Source: Wenjunlia vitaminophila DSM 41686
GTDB lineage: Bacteria; Actinomycetota; Actinomycetes; Streptomycetales; Streptomycetaceae
Length of the DNA: 64,000 nt
Reading direction: 5' to 3'
Assembly: GCF_000380165.1 (NCBI RefSeq)
Contig: NZ_KB904724.1
Coordinates: forward strand, 62,257 to 126,256
Shown here: positions 45,515-53,900 of the stretch, piece after piece
How positions within the stretch are numbered: position 1 is the first letter of the stretch
Layout: every line of letters begins with the position of its first letter
Notes under the pieces: model-generated
What the model saw: the letters and a program-made list of their open reading frames with translations, nothing else
Told to the model about the DNA's origin: nothing
The model's database searches: none
Translations under genes and position numbers: made by a program

Positions 45515-46185
45515 CTGATCACCACGCAGTTGTCCCGGCCGAACCAGATGACGTCCTCCTGCTTCACGCCCCACAGGTGGTTGCCCATGAACGGCTCGAC
45601 GGCCCAGGCGCCCCACAGGCGGGTCTCGTTCCAGGGGTCGAGGTAGCCCAGGTCGTAGGAGGTGCTCCGGTCCAGCGAGTGGCCGATGTTGTTGAGCCGG
45701 TCGAGCAGCAGCAGACCGGTCGGTTCCAGCGCCTCCTGGAAGGCGAAGAACAGGTCACACGCCCGCATCCCGGGCCGGGCCGCGGCCAGCGTGGTCTCGT
45801 GGACGTGCCGCATGGTCTCCAACGCCTCGCGGTAGCCCGGGTTGTCGCCCCGCATGAAACTGCGGGTGCAGTCCCCCCACCACCCGTCCGCCGTGATGGG
45901 GTGTACGTCGACGAAACCGAGGTCGATGTTCCACAGGACGCGGTCGCTCGGCTTGTCCGTGGGGAAGCAACTGAGCGTTCCCGCGCCGAATCCGACGTTG
46001 GTCGGGGTCCACACGCCGGTGCTGCCGCGCGCGTCCAGCAGCCCCTCGGTCCAGTCGCGCACCGCGATCTCGGTCTGCCCTGCCCGGGCCTGCGCGGCCA
46101 CCAGCTCGGCGACCGCGACGGCCAGGCGCTGGGCGGTCACCAGACCGGTCGGGGGCGCCTCGGTCAGTCCTTCGGGGGGAGTCAC
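45511..46185 (-). CDS. M24-family (aminopeptidase P/creatinase fold) protein
   Basis: A 224-residue pita-bread-fold protein. Visible ligands: Asp in WNIDLGFVDVH, Asp in GDCTRSFMRG, His in NNIGHSLDRS, Glu in VEPFMGNHLWG, and a C-terminal VKQEDVIWF. It is shorter than Xaa-Pro aminopeptidases (no N-terminal domain) and nearer to creatinase-like or methionine-aminopeptidase-like single domains. The start GTG 46185 overlaps the upstream stop (GTGA). Activity on a C-N or peptide bond of the transported compound is inferred. Confidence 0.8.
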   Translation of the reverse strand: MTPPEGLTEAPPTGLVTAQRLAVAVAELVAAQARAGQTEIAVRDWTEGLLDARGSTGVWTPTNVGFGAGTLSCFPTDKPSDRVLWNIDLGFVDVHPITADGWWGDCTRSFMRGDNPGYREALETMRHVHETTLAAARPGMRACDLFFAFQEALEPTGLLLLDRLNNIGHSLDRSTSYDLGYLDPWNETRLWGAWAVEPFMGNHLWGVKQEDVIWFGRDNCVVIR

Positions 46186-46973
46186 GGCGCGGACACCGCC
46201 TGGAGCCTGTCGGCCGCGGGGCCGGGGGTGGCGGAGCACAGCCACCGGACCGACTGCTGCCAGAACGGGTCGTAGCCGCTCCAGGTCACGAAGTCGTCGG
46301 GCAGCCAGTGCGGCCCCATGTCCGAGGTGAAGGCCATCACCCGTCCCTTCCCCGCCCGGCCGGTCACGGCCAGGGGCTGACCGTCCACTTCGACCAGGAC
46401 GTCCGCGCCGGCTCGGGCCCGCACGCGCTGGAAGCCGAGGATCTGCGGCCACACGCGCGGAAGGCCTCGGGTGACGGGGTGCTCGGGGTTGGTGACGACG
46501 GGGGCGACCCCGTGGGGTGTCTCCTCCCGGTCGTCCCCGCTCTCCATCTCCACGGGCAGCACGTCGGCGATGGCGGTGTTGACGTAGTTCGCCTTGGCCT
46601 CGATGCCCTGGAAACTCAGGTAGCCGCCCACCATCAGCAGGGACCCGCCGGCCCGGACCCACGAGGCGAGGGCGTCGAGTCGGTTGGGGGTGCGGGTGCC
46701 CGCCAGGAACGTCGCCGCCGACAGCAGCAGGGTGTTGGCGCCGATGTCGCTGAGCACCACGAGGTCGAAGGAGTCCAGCTCCGCCTCGGTGGACGGGAAG
46801 TGGTCAGCGGCCACGTGATTGGGCAGGTACGTCACCTCGTGGCCGGCCGACCGCAGCGCCTTCAGGAACGGGCCCGCCCCCTCGGCGTAGGTCGAGGTGA
46901 CGAACGAGTCGAAACCCTTGGTGTGGGTCGAGGTCGTCGTCCACGACTCACCGGCCAGCAGGACACGGCTCAC
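46182..46973 (-). CDS. Class I glutamine amidotransferase-like protein (cytoplasmic, DUF1355-like)
   Basis: A 263-residue flavodoxin-like/GATase1-like protein. N-terminal RVLLAGESWTTTSTHTKG, VVLSDIGANTLLL near residue 75, GGYLSFQGIEAKANY near 122, and C-terminal AFTSDMGPHWLPDDFVTWSGY. No clear nucleophilic Cys elbow is seen, so true amidotransferase activity is doubtful. Such proteins neighbour ribokinases and carbohydrate-handling genes in other bacteria. The start GTG 46973 overlaps the binding-protein stop. Confidence 0.8.
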   Translation of the reverse strand: MSRVLLAGESWTTTSTHTKGFDSFVTSTYAEGAGPFLKALRSAGHEVTYLPNHVAADHFPSTEAELDSFDLVVLSDIGANTLLLSAATFLAGTRTPNRLDALASWVRAGGSLLMVGGYLSFQGIEAKANYVNTAIADVLPVEMESGDDREETPHGVAPVVTNPEHPVTRGLPRVWPQILGFQRVRARAGADVLVEVDGQPLAVTGRAGKGRVMAFTSDMGPHWLPDDFVTWSGYDPFWQQSVRWLCSATPGPAADRLQAVSAP

Positions 46974-48031
46974 TTGCTCTCCAGAAGCTCGTTGGTGAAG
47001 TGCGCGCTCGGCGCGTCGGTCTTCTTCGCCAGCTCGTAGTCGTTCGCGGCCTTCAGCAGGGACTCCCAGTCGGCGTCGCTCTGCTTGAGGCTGTTCGCTG
47101 TGACGTCCTTGCCGAACAGGGCACTCGTGGCCTCCCACTGGAGCGTGGTGAACTCACGGGTCTGCGCCTTGGGGTAGGTGGTCAGGAACGTGTCGACGGC
47201 TTCCTCGGGGTGCGCGATCGCGTACTTCAGCCCCTCGATGGTGGCGTCCATGAACTTCTGCGCGGTGTCCTGGTGGCCCGAGAGCCACTTGCTGTTCGCC
47301 GCCAGCACCCACACCGGGCTGTTCGGCACGCCGTGGTCCTTGGCGAGCGTCATCGCGTAGTCGTCGACGCCCTGCGACGCGAGCGAGCTCCCCTCGGCGT
47401 TGGTGACGCCGGTGATGGCGTCGACCTTCTTCTGCAGCAGCAGCGGCACGGTGTCGCTCGACGCGGTGACCAGGTGGACGTCTGACAGCTTCAGCCCCTG
47501 GCTGTCCAGCATGATCTGCAACTGCGCCTTGGACCACGCGTCGTTGTAGGTGCCGATCGTCTTGCCCTTGACCGAGGCGAAGTCCAGCGGCTTGTCCGGG
47601 GAGCTGATCAGCCCCCAGTTGTTGCCCGTGCCGTACCGGGCGATGCTCACCATCGGCGCGCCCTGGGAGCGTGCGAAGACGATGTCCATCGAGGTGGCGA
47701 AGGCGAGGTCGGCCCGCCCCGTGCCGATGTACTGCGTGGTGGCGGCCGTGTTCGGCGGTGGAATGATCTTCAGGTCGATACCGGCCTTGCGGTAGAACCC
47801 CTGCTTCTGGGCGACGACCCACGGAATCCAGAACCCGTCGGCGACCGGCCACTCCTGGACCATGCGCACCGTCGTCAGGCCGTCGGCCTCGTCCGACCCG
47901 CCGGAAGCGGAAGGCTGACTGCTTCCGCAGGCGGTGGCCGCCAGCGCGCAGACCGTGGCGACCGCGAGAACCCGCCAGCCCGTCCTACGGGATCGGTGAG
48001 GGACATCGGGGTCGTATCTCTGGACGTCCAT
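46970..48031 (-). CDS. NMT1/SsuA-type ABC substrate-binding lipoprotein
   Basis: A 353-residue extracellular solute-binding protein of the taurine/sulfonate/THI5 group. Twin-Arg-containing N-region, signal peptide and lipobox ATAC (Cys35). The mature part has WVVAQKQGFYRKAGIDLKI, FATSMDIVFARSQGAPMV and GKTIGTYNDAWSKAQ. It is the first gene of the operon, with GAGGAG 5 nt before ATG 48031. Substrates of this group are nitrogen- or sulfur-containing small organics; which one is unclear here. Confidence 0.93.
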   Translation of the reverse strand: MDVQRYDPDVPHRSRRTGWRVLAVATVCALAATACGSSQPSASGGSDEADGLTTVRMVQEWPVADGFWIPWVVAQKQGFYRKAGIDLKIIPPPNTAATTQYIGTGRADLAFATSMDIVFARSQGAPMVSIARYGTGNNWGLISSPDKPLDFASVKGKTIGTYNDAWSKAQLQIMLDSQGLKLSDVHLVTASSDTVPLLLQKKVDAITGVTNAEGSSLASQGVDDYAMTLAKDHGVPNSPVWVLAANSKWLSGHQDTAQKFMDATIEGLKYAIAHPEEAVDTFLTTYPKAQTREFTTLQWEATSALFGKDVTANSLKQSDADWESLLKAANDYELAKKTDAPSAHFTNELLESK

Positions 48032-48061
48032 AGTGCTCCTCAGTGGCTGGACCGTCGCGGA

Positions 48062-48069
48062 AATCGATT
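48062..48069 (-). promoter_or_regulatory. LacI-type palindrome at the SBP operon start
   Basis: AATCGATT is a perfect 8-bp palindrome with the central CG typical of LacI-family operators. It occupies about +1 to +8 relative to the predicted start of a TTGACA-18-CATGAT promoter, so bound repressor would block transcription of the eight-gene operon. Confidence 0.5.
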
Positions 48070-48076
48070 GCCGTGA

Positions 48077-48106
48077 ATCATGGGTCGGCCCCGCGAGCCC
48101 TGTCAA
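48077..48106 (-). promoter_or_regulatory. Promoter of the eight-gene uptake/hydrolase operon
   Basis: -35 TTGACA (48106-48101), 18-bp spacer, -10 CATGAT (48082-48077). The predicted start is near 48070, about 40 nt before the binding-protein ATG. Confidence 0.6.
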
Positions 48107-48240
48107 GGGGTAAGTTTTGCGGTAATTCAGGCGAAACATCGGGGTTACCCAGGGGGAGCCCGCCGACGGCACCTCGCGGCCCGCCCCGTGACGACCACAG
48201 GGGCCGCACCGCACGGCTCCCATGGCATACTCGCCCGGAA

Positions 48241-49359
48241 GTGACCGCCGTCAGTGGCGACGGCACCCCACCGGAGGACCTCGGGATCACCGTGCAAGCC
48301 AGCATCTACGACGTCGCGAAGGCCGCCGGAGTGTCCGCGTCGACCGTGTCGCGGGTGCTCAGCGGCGCCCGCTCGGTGCGGCCGGAGTCAGCCGCGGCCG
48401 TGATGGCCGCGGTCGAGGAGCTCGGCTACCGGCCCAACCAGCTCGGGCGCGCCCTGCGCCGGCGCTCCACCCAGGCGATCGGCATGATCGTGCCCAGGGT
48501 GGACAACCCGTTCTTCCCGAGCGTGGTCCAGCACACCGAGGAGTACCTGCGCCTCCAGGGGTACGCGCTGTTGCTGTGCACCTCCAACGACGACCCCGGC
48601 ATCGAGGCGCAGCGCCTTGACATGCTCACCGAGCGCCAGGTGGACGGCCTGCTGATCAGCCCCTGCCACCAGACCCGGAGCCTGCCCGCGGTGCGGCGGG
48701 CGGCGGAACGCATACCGCTCGTCCAGTTGGACCGCAGCGTCGAGGGGGAGACCTACGACTTCGTGGGTGTCGACGACGCCGGGGGCATCCGACAACTCAT
48801 CACGCACATGCGGTCACTGGGCCGGTGGGACATCGCCTATGTCGGCGGCGACCGCGGCAACTGGTCCGGCGCGCAACGGCACACCGCCTTCCTCGCCGCC
48901 CTCGACGGCTCAGAACCCGACCCCGAACGCGTCCTGCTCGCCTCGTTCTCCGAGAGGTGGGGCCGGGAAGCGGCCGAACGACTCCTCACGTCGCCGACAC
49001 CACCGGACGCCATCGTGTGCGGGAACGACCTGATCGCCCTCGGTGTGCTCAGCGCCGCCGCGCGTCTCGGGCTGCGCGTGCCCCAGGACGTCACGGTCAG
49101 CGGCTACGACGACATCAGCATGGCCGTACTCGCCCAGCCCTCCCTGACCACCGTCCGGCAACCGGTCGAGGAACTGACGAGACAGGCCGCCGACCTGCTC
49201 CTGGCGCGCATCACCGAACCGGGCCGCGAGCCGTGCACGCTCACCCTCCCGACCCAGGTCATCGTCCGGGGCAGCACCTGCCCCACGCACGCCGACGAGG
49301 GCCCGCTGCACGCCGGCGGGGCCGCTGACGGAGTCCCAGGCGTTCACGTCGCCCGCTGA
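48241..49359 (+). CDS. LacI-family transcriptional regulator
   Basis: A 372-residue repressor. The HTH is SIYDVAKAAGVSASTVSRVLS, followed by the hinge YRPNQLGRALRRRST and a periplasmic-binding-type effector domain (LLISPCHQTRSLP, VGVDDAGGIRQL, IVCGNDLIALGVL, SGYDDISMAVLAQPSLTTVRQP split across the chain). The start GTG 48241 follows a -10 box CATACT by 9 nt; GTG 48292 is an alternative closer to the HTH. It diverges from the binding-protein operon and is the likely repressor acting at the AATCGATT palindrome. The effector is probably the imported compound. Confidence 0.9.
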   Translation: MTAVSGDGTPPEDLGITVQASIYDVAKAAGVSASTVSRVLSGARSVRPESAAAVMAAVEELGYRPNQLGRALRRRSTQAIGMIVPRVDNPFFPSVVQHTEEYLRLQGYALLLCTSNDDPGIEAQRLDMLTERQVDGLLISPCHQTRSLPAVRRAAERIPLVQLDRSVEGETYDFVGVDDAGGIRQLITHMRSLGRWDIAYVGGDRGNWSGAQRHTAFLAALDGSEPDPERVLLASFSERWGREAAERLLTSPTPPDAIVCGNDLIALGVLSAAARLGLRVPQDVTVSGYDDISMAVLAQPSLTTVRQPVEELTRQAADLLLARITEPGREPCTLTLPTQVIVRGSTCPTHADEGPLHAGGAADGVPGVHVAR

Positions 49360-49378
49360 GCACGCCTCTTGCCGCTGG

Positions 49379-50980
49379 TCACATGCGCGGGGCGGGGACG
49401 AGTCGGCGCAGGCCGACCCGGTCCAGGGCGCAGGTACCGGGGACCGCGGTGCTCTCCGGGCGCTGCCCGACGTGGGTCAGGCGCAGCTCGTTCCTCCCGG
49501 CCCGCAACGGCACCGGGGCGAACTCCGGCTCCGCGTACGCCGTCACCGGGCTGTACAGGTCCAGCGGCTCGCCGATGTCGGTGCCGTTCACCGAGAGTTG
49601 GTAGGTGCCGCGGGAGTGGTGACGTTTCACCCGTAGCCGCAGTGCCCGCGGACCGGCCAGGGGAACCCGCACCGACCAGGACAGCGCGCCGTCGGGCGCG
49701 GTCGGGGTGAACAGCAGGCCGTGCCCAGCGCCGCACTGCGGGTCGGCGAAGACCTCGGCGCGGCCTCCCGTGGTGGTGACCTCCAGGGTCTCCGCCTCCT
49801 CCTGCGAGTCCAGGGGGTGCGGTGCCCAGTCACCGCCCGACTCGAACAGCACCACCCGGGTGCGGTCGGTGGCGGCCTCGGTGTCGGTGTGGGCGACGAG
49901 CGTGCCGTCGGGGGAGAACGCCGGGTGGGGGTGGCCCGGGTGGGCGGAGCCCCAACCCGCGAGGCCGAGGGTGCGCGGCGGGTGCACCCCCGTCAGGTCC
50001 ACCAGAGTCACCGCGCCCACCTGGCCCCGCGCCGAGCCCCGGGCGCCGTTGGTGTCGACCACCGCCCAGTGGCCGTCCGCGGTCAGGTCGCAGTGGTTGT
50101 AGGCGCCGTTGGCGCCGGAGGGGCCGGGTGCCACCAGCCGGTCCGGCCGGTCGTCGGGGTGGACCATCCACAGTCCCGCCGCGTCACCGCCGACGGCGAC
50201 CGCCAGGCAGCCGGTCACGGTCCGGGACTTCCACACCTCGTGGGTCCCGACGGGAACCCCGGCCGCGGCCTGGTCCCAGATCAGCTTCCCCCGCGGTGCG
50301 TGTTCCGGGTGCAGGGCCCAGGAGCGGGTGCTCCCGCCGAGCGAGTAGCCGATCCACTCGGGATCGTGGGCGCCGTACTGGAAGTGGGTGGCGAAGACGT
50401 CGCCGGAGAAGACGTCCCGGGAGCGCCCGCTGGCGAGTTCGACCTCCACCGCCGTGGTGGGGCCACCGGTGATCGGTGCCGGATAGTGGCTGCACAGGAC
50501 GCGGTCCCCGGCCGGGTGCAGGTTGACCACCACGCTCAGCGCACGGCCGGCGGGCGGCTGGTAGAGCGTGGTCGGTGCGGGAGCGGCCAGGTCGATCAGC
50601 CAGATCGCGTTCTCGGCGCAGGTCACGAGGCGGCCGGAGTGGATGTTCCACCACACGAAGGGGTTCCGGTCGTCAGCCGGGGTGGCGAACCGGGCGAGGA
50701 AACGCTCCTGTCCCGACTCCAGGTCCACCTCCCACAGGCTGGTCGCACCGGTCTCCCGCTGCCCCAGCACGATGCGGCGCGCATCGACGAAGCCGTTGTG
50801 GGTGGGGTAGGTGAAGTAGCGCTGCTGCTCGAACGAGCTCAGGTAACGCGGTGTGAACGGCTCCTGTGCCGCGTCGCGCGGGGACGCACGGGCGAAGGAG
50901 CCCGTGGCGAGGCTCAGACCCGTGGTGAGCGCGGTCAGTCCGGCGAGGCGGCCGAACGCTCGTCGGGTGAGGTCGTTCAT
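49379..50980 (-). CDS. Tat-exported beta-propeller protein with C-terminal carbohydrate-binding-like domain
   Basis: A 533-residue secreted protein. The Tat signal has RRAFGRLAGLTALTTGLSL near residue 6-24. Residues 40-390 show repeated TolB/oligogalacturonide-lyase-like blades (SLWEVDLESGQERFL, HFQYGAHDPEWIGYSLGG, HCDLTADGHWAVVDTNG, AFSPDGTLVAHT). Residues 400-525 form a beta-sandwich (LRVKRHHSRGTYQLSVNGTDIGEP). It resembles PL22 oligogalacturonide lyases, but catalytic residues were not confirmed. The start ATG 50980 has GGGAGG upstream. It is divergent from a LacI regulator with which it shares operators. Confidence 0.72.
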   Translation of the reverse strand: MNDLTRRAFGRLAGLTALTTGLSLATGSFARASPRDAAQEPFTPRYLSSFEQQRYFTYPTHNGFVDARRIVLGQRETGATSLWEVDLESGQERFLARFATPADDRNPFVWWNIHSGRLVTCAENAIWLIDLAAPAPTTLYQPPAGRALSVVVNLHPAGDRVLCSHYPAPITGGPTTAVEVELASGRSRDVFSGDVFATHFQYGAHDPEWIGYSLGGSTRSWALHPEHAPRGKLIWDQAAAGVPVGTHEVWKSRTVTGCLAVAVGGDAAGLWMVHPDDRPDRLVAPGPSGANGAYNHCDLTADGHWAVVDTNGARGSARGQVGAVTLVDLTGVHPPRTLGLAGWGSAHPGHPHPAFSPDGTLVAHTDTEAATDRTRVVLFESGGDWAPHPLDSQEEAETLEVTTTGGRAEVFADPQCGAGHGLLFTPTAPDGALSWSVRVPLAGPRALRLRVKRHHSRGTYQLSVNGTDIGEPLDLYSPVTAYAEPEFAPVPLRAGRNELRLTHVGQRPESTAVPGTCALDRVGLRRLVPAPRM

Positions 50981-51040
50981 GGCGGGCGTCCTCCCGTTGG
51001 GTGACGCTCAGCATCCGGCCCGCCCATCGGGCAGTCAAGA

Positions 51041-51055
51041 GCTAATACGAATTAA
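51041..51055 (+). promoter_or_regulatory. LacI-type operator copy 1
   Basis: GCTAATACGAATTAA, with central CG and AAT/ATT arms. It lies immediately upstream of the -35 (TTGACT, 51038-51033 on the minus strand) of the Tat propeller gene. Confidence 0.75.
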
Positions 51056-51099
51056 CTCGCCCTGTGGAGCTCTCGTGCCCGCATCGCCCCCTCCGGCCA

Positions 51100-51114
51100 G
51101 CTAATCCGTATTGC
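51100..51114 (+). promoter_or_regulatory. LacI-type operator copy 2
   Basis: GCTAATCCGTATTGC. It lies 16 nt upstream of the -35 TTGACT (51131-51136) of the LacI gene promoter (TTGACT-18-TACTCT). Confidence 0.75.
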
Positions 51115-51177
51115 TTCTGGGGCTCACCCCTTGACTGACGTCTCGAGGGCTCCTTACTCTCCTCGGGCCAGCCATCG

Positions 51178-51192
51178 GCAATTCGTATTAGC
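51178..51192 (-). promoter_or_regulatory. LacI-type operator copy 3
   Basis: GCAATTCGTATTAGC, i.e. GCTAATACGAATTGC on the minus strand; 14 of 15 positions match copy 1. It lies just downstream of the predicted LacI transcription start and 25 nt before its ATG, a roadblock/autoregulation position. Confidence 0.75.
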
Positions 51193-51217
51193 TACGCACC
51201 GTAGGGGGTTCTCACTC

Positions 51218-52231
51218 ATGCACCGAGGTCCCGCCAGGCTCACCCAGCGTGACATAGCCAGGCTGGCCGGGGTCAGCCAGACGACGGTGTCCCTGGTGCT
51301 CAACAACCGCCTCGACGCGGCGGCGCGCATCGCCCCGGAGACCCGGGAGCGTGTGCTGCGGGTCATCCGGGAGACGGGGTACGTCGCTGACCCGTTGGCC
51401 CGCCGCATGCTCAAACAGCTCAACCAGATCCTCGGCGTCTTCACCTACGAACCGGTCTTCCCCAGCACCAGCGCCGACTTCTACTACCCCTTCCTGCGCG
51501 GCATCGAGGAGAGCGCCGAGCGCAGCGGCTGCGACCTGCTGCTGTTCACCAGCGCGCCGGTGCGCAACGGACAGCGGCGCATCTTCCACGAGAACAACCG
51601 CCTGCGGGTGGCGGACGGCTGCCTGCTGCTCGGACGGGAGATCCCTTCGGCCGAGCTCAGCCGGCTGGTGGCGGAGGACTACCCGTTCGTCTGCGTGGGA
51701 CGCCGCGACGACGCCGACGGGCAGCCGGTGCCCTACGTCGGAGTGGACTACGTGACCGCCACGGCACGCCTCGTGCGGCAGGCCGTCGCCCTGGGGCACC
51801 GCAGGTTCGCGTACCTCGGTCCCGAGCCCCTCGCCGAGTCGTCCGCCGACCGGCTGAGGGGTTTCCGCGAGGTCGCCGGGGCGGACGCACCGCACCTGTT
51901 GGACGGTGCGCACACGCCGCAGGAGCACCTGGCCCGGTTGCTCGAGCACGGGGTGACCGCGGCGTTCGTGGAGTTCCCCGTCACCGCCGCCGCCCTGGTC
52001 GAGGCCGCGGCGGAACGCGGGCTCGACGTGCCCGGCGACCTGTCGCTGGTCGTGCTCGGCGCCCCGGCAAGCGCGGGTGACCTCACCGGTTTCCGCATCC
52101 CCCGGGAGGAGATGGGCCACCAGGCCGTCGCCCTCCTCCTGGACGTGCTGCACGGTCAGGCGACCGAGGTCCAGCAACTCCTGCGGTGCGAGCCGGCACA
52201 GGGGCGCACGCTCGCCGCGCCGCGCGACTGA
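51218..52231 (+). CDS. LacI-family regulator of the sugar locus
   Basis: A 337-residue repressor. The HTH LTQRDIARLAGVSQTTVSLVLNN lies at residues 8-30, then a sugar-binding-type effector domain (YPFLRGIEESAERSGCDLLLF, RRFAYLGPE, FVEFPVTAAALVEAAAERGL). The start ATG 51218 has TAGGGGG upstream. Three matching operators with central CG surround its promoter and that of the divergent propeller gene. It therefore probably represses both directions, including the downstream oxidoreductase and transporter genes. Confidence 0.92.
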   Translation: MHRGPARLTQRDIARLAGVSQTTVSLVLNNRLDAAARIAPETRERVLRVIRETGYVADPLARRMLKQLNQILGVFTYEPVFPSTSADFYYPFLRGIEESAERSGCDLLLFTSAPVRNGQRRIFHENNRLRVADGCLLLGREIPSAELSRLVAEDYPFVCVGRRDDADGQPVPYVGVDYVTATARLVRQAVALGHRRFAYLGPEPLAESSADRLRGFREVAGADAPHLLDGAHTPQEHLARLLEHGVTAAFVEFPVTAAALVEAAAERGLDVPGDLSLVVLGAPASAGDLTGFRIPREEMGHQAVALLLDVLHGQATEVQQLLRCEPAQGRTLAAPRD

Positions 52232-52290
52232 CCGCCGGCCCGTCCGGCCCGTCCGACCCCACCTCGCCCAGCGAACCAGCAAGGAGACCC

Positions 52291-53886
52291 ATGCACGCGG
52301 ACGTCCTCGTCGTCGGCGGTGGCACCGGAGGTGTCGCGGCGGCGCTCGGCGCGCTGCGCGTCGGCCGGACCGTGATCCTCACCGAGGAGTACGACTGGCT
52401 CGGCGGCCAGTTCACCAGCCAGGCCGTGCCGCCGGACGAGCACACCTGGATCGAGCAGTTCGGCGCGACCGCCTCCTACCGGGCGCTGCGCGACGGCGTC
52501 CGTGACTACTACCGGCGCAACCACCCGCTCACCGACACCGCGCGGCGCCGCCGCGACCTGAACCCGGGCGCCGGCTGGGTCAGCCGCCTGTGCCACGAGC
52601 CCCGGGTCGCCGTTGCCGTCATCGACGAGATGCTCGCCCCCCACCGCGGCTCCGGCCGGCTGACCGTGCTCCAGCCCTACCGGCCCGTCGCCGCCGACAC
52701 CGACGGCGACCGGGTCACCGCGGTGACCCTCGCCCACCGGGACAGCGGGGAGCGGCTCACCGTCACCGCCGCCTACGTGCTGGACGCCACCGAGACCGGG
52801 GAACTGCTGCCGCTGACCGGCACCGAGTACGTCACCGGATTCGAGTCGCAGTCCGACACCGGCGAGCCCAGTGCCCCCGGCACCGCCCAACCCCTCAACA
52901 TGCAGGCGGTCTCCTACTGCTTCGCCGTGGACCACGTGGACGGCGACCACACCATCGACCGTCCCGCCGGTTACGACTTCTGGCGCGACCGGCAACCCCC
53001 GTTCTGGGGCGCCCCGCTGCTGTCCTGGAGGGCCCCGCACCCACGGACCCTGGAGATCGTCGAGCGGAGCTTCACCCCCAACCCCGGCGACGACCCGCAC
53101 TCCGTCCTCGCCGACCAGCGCGTCGGCGGTGGCGACGCCAACCTGTGGACGTTCCGCAGGATCGCCGCCCGCGACAACTTCCTCCCGGGCGCCTACGACA
53201 GCGACATCACCCTGGTCAACTGGCCGATGATCGACTACTTCGAGGGCCCGGTCCTCGACGTGCCGGACGCCGGGGCGCACCTGGCGGCGGCCAAGGAACT
53301 GTCGTTCTCCTTCCTGTACTGGATGCAGACCGAGGCGCCCCGCCCCGACGGGGGCACCGGCTTCCCGGGCCTGCGGCTGCGGGGGGACGTCACCGGCAGC
53401 GCCGACGGTCTCGCCCAGGCGCCCTACGTCCGCGAGTCCCGCCGCATCCGCGCCGAGTACACCGTGGTCGAGCAGGACCTCTCGCTCGACGTGCGCGGCG
53501 GGGCGGGCGCCGTCAGCTACCGCGACTCCGTCGGCGTCGGCATGTACCGCATCGACCTGCACCCCTCCACCGGCGGGGACAACTACATCGACGTCCCGTC
53601 CAGCCCCTTCGAGATCCCCCTCGGCGCACTGCTGCCCCTCCGCGTCGAGAACCTCCTGCCCGCCAGCAAGAACCTCGGCACCACCCACATCACCAACGGC
53701 TGTTACCGCCTCCACCCGGTCGAATGGAACATCGGCGAGGTCGCCGGGCTGCTCGCGGCGCACTGCGTGGCCGGCGGACTGACCCCGCGCGCCGTGCGGA
53801 ACACCCCCCACCTCCTCGAGGACTTCCAGCGCCTGCTCACCGACCACGGGATCGAGCTGCGCTGGCCCGACATCAGCGGCTACTGA
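52291..53886 (+). CDS. FAD-dependent oxidoreductase (PF12831-like)
   Basis: A 531-residue flavoprotein. Dinucleotide-binding VLVVGGGTGGVAAALGALRVG at the N-terminus, LTEEYDWLGGQFTSQ near 32, VLDATETGELLPL near 165, C-terminal NLLPASKNLGTTHITNGCYRLHP with a further FAD contact. It belongs to a family often located beside ABC sugar importers and thought to oxidise sugars or their derivatives. AAGGAG lies 4-5 nt before ATG 52291. No signal peptide; cytoplasmic. It is 59 nt after the LacI gene and 14 nt before the binding-protein gene. Confidence 0.88.
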   Translation: MHADVLVVGGGTGGVAAALGALRVGRTVILTEEYDWLGGQFTSQAVPPDEHTWIEQFGATASYRALRDGVRDYYRRNHPLTDTARRRRDLNPGAGWVSRLCHEPRVAVAVIDEMLAPHRGSGRLTVLQPYRPVAADTDGDRVTAVTLAHRDSGERLTVTAAYVLDATETGELLPLTGTEYVTGFESQSDTGEPSAPGTAQPLNMQAVSYCFAVDHVDGDHTIDRPAGYDFWRDRQPPFWGAPLLSWRAPHPRTLEIVERSFTPNPGDDPHSVLADQRVGGGDANLWTFRRIAARDNFLPGAYDSDITLVNWPMIDYFEGPVLDVPDAGAHLAAAKELSFSFLYWMQTEAPRPDGGTGFPGLRLRGDVTGSADGLAQAPYVRESRRIRAEYTVVEQDLSLDVRGGAGAVSYRDSVGVGMYRIDLHPSTGGDNYIDVPSSPFEIPLGALLPLRVENLLPASKNLGTTHITNGCYRLHPVEWNIGEVAGLLAAHCVAGGLTPRAVRNTPHLLEDFQRLLTDHGIELRWPDISGY

Positions 53887-53900
53887 CCAGGAGAACCGCC

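Noticed and set aside
40863-48031. Assignment of the operon to thiamine-precursor (HMP) uptake because of the THI5-like binding protein
   Set aside because: No ThiD/TenA/ThiE-type gene and no TPP riboswitch were found, and the three hydrolases do not fit that pathway.
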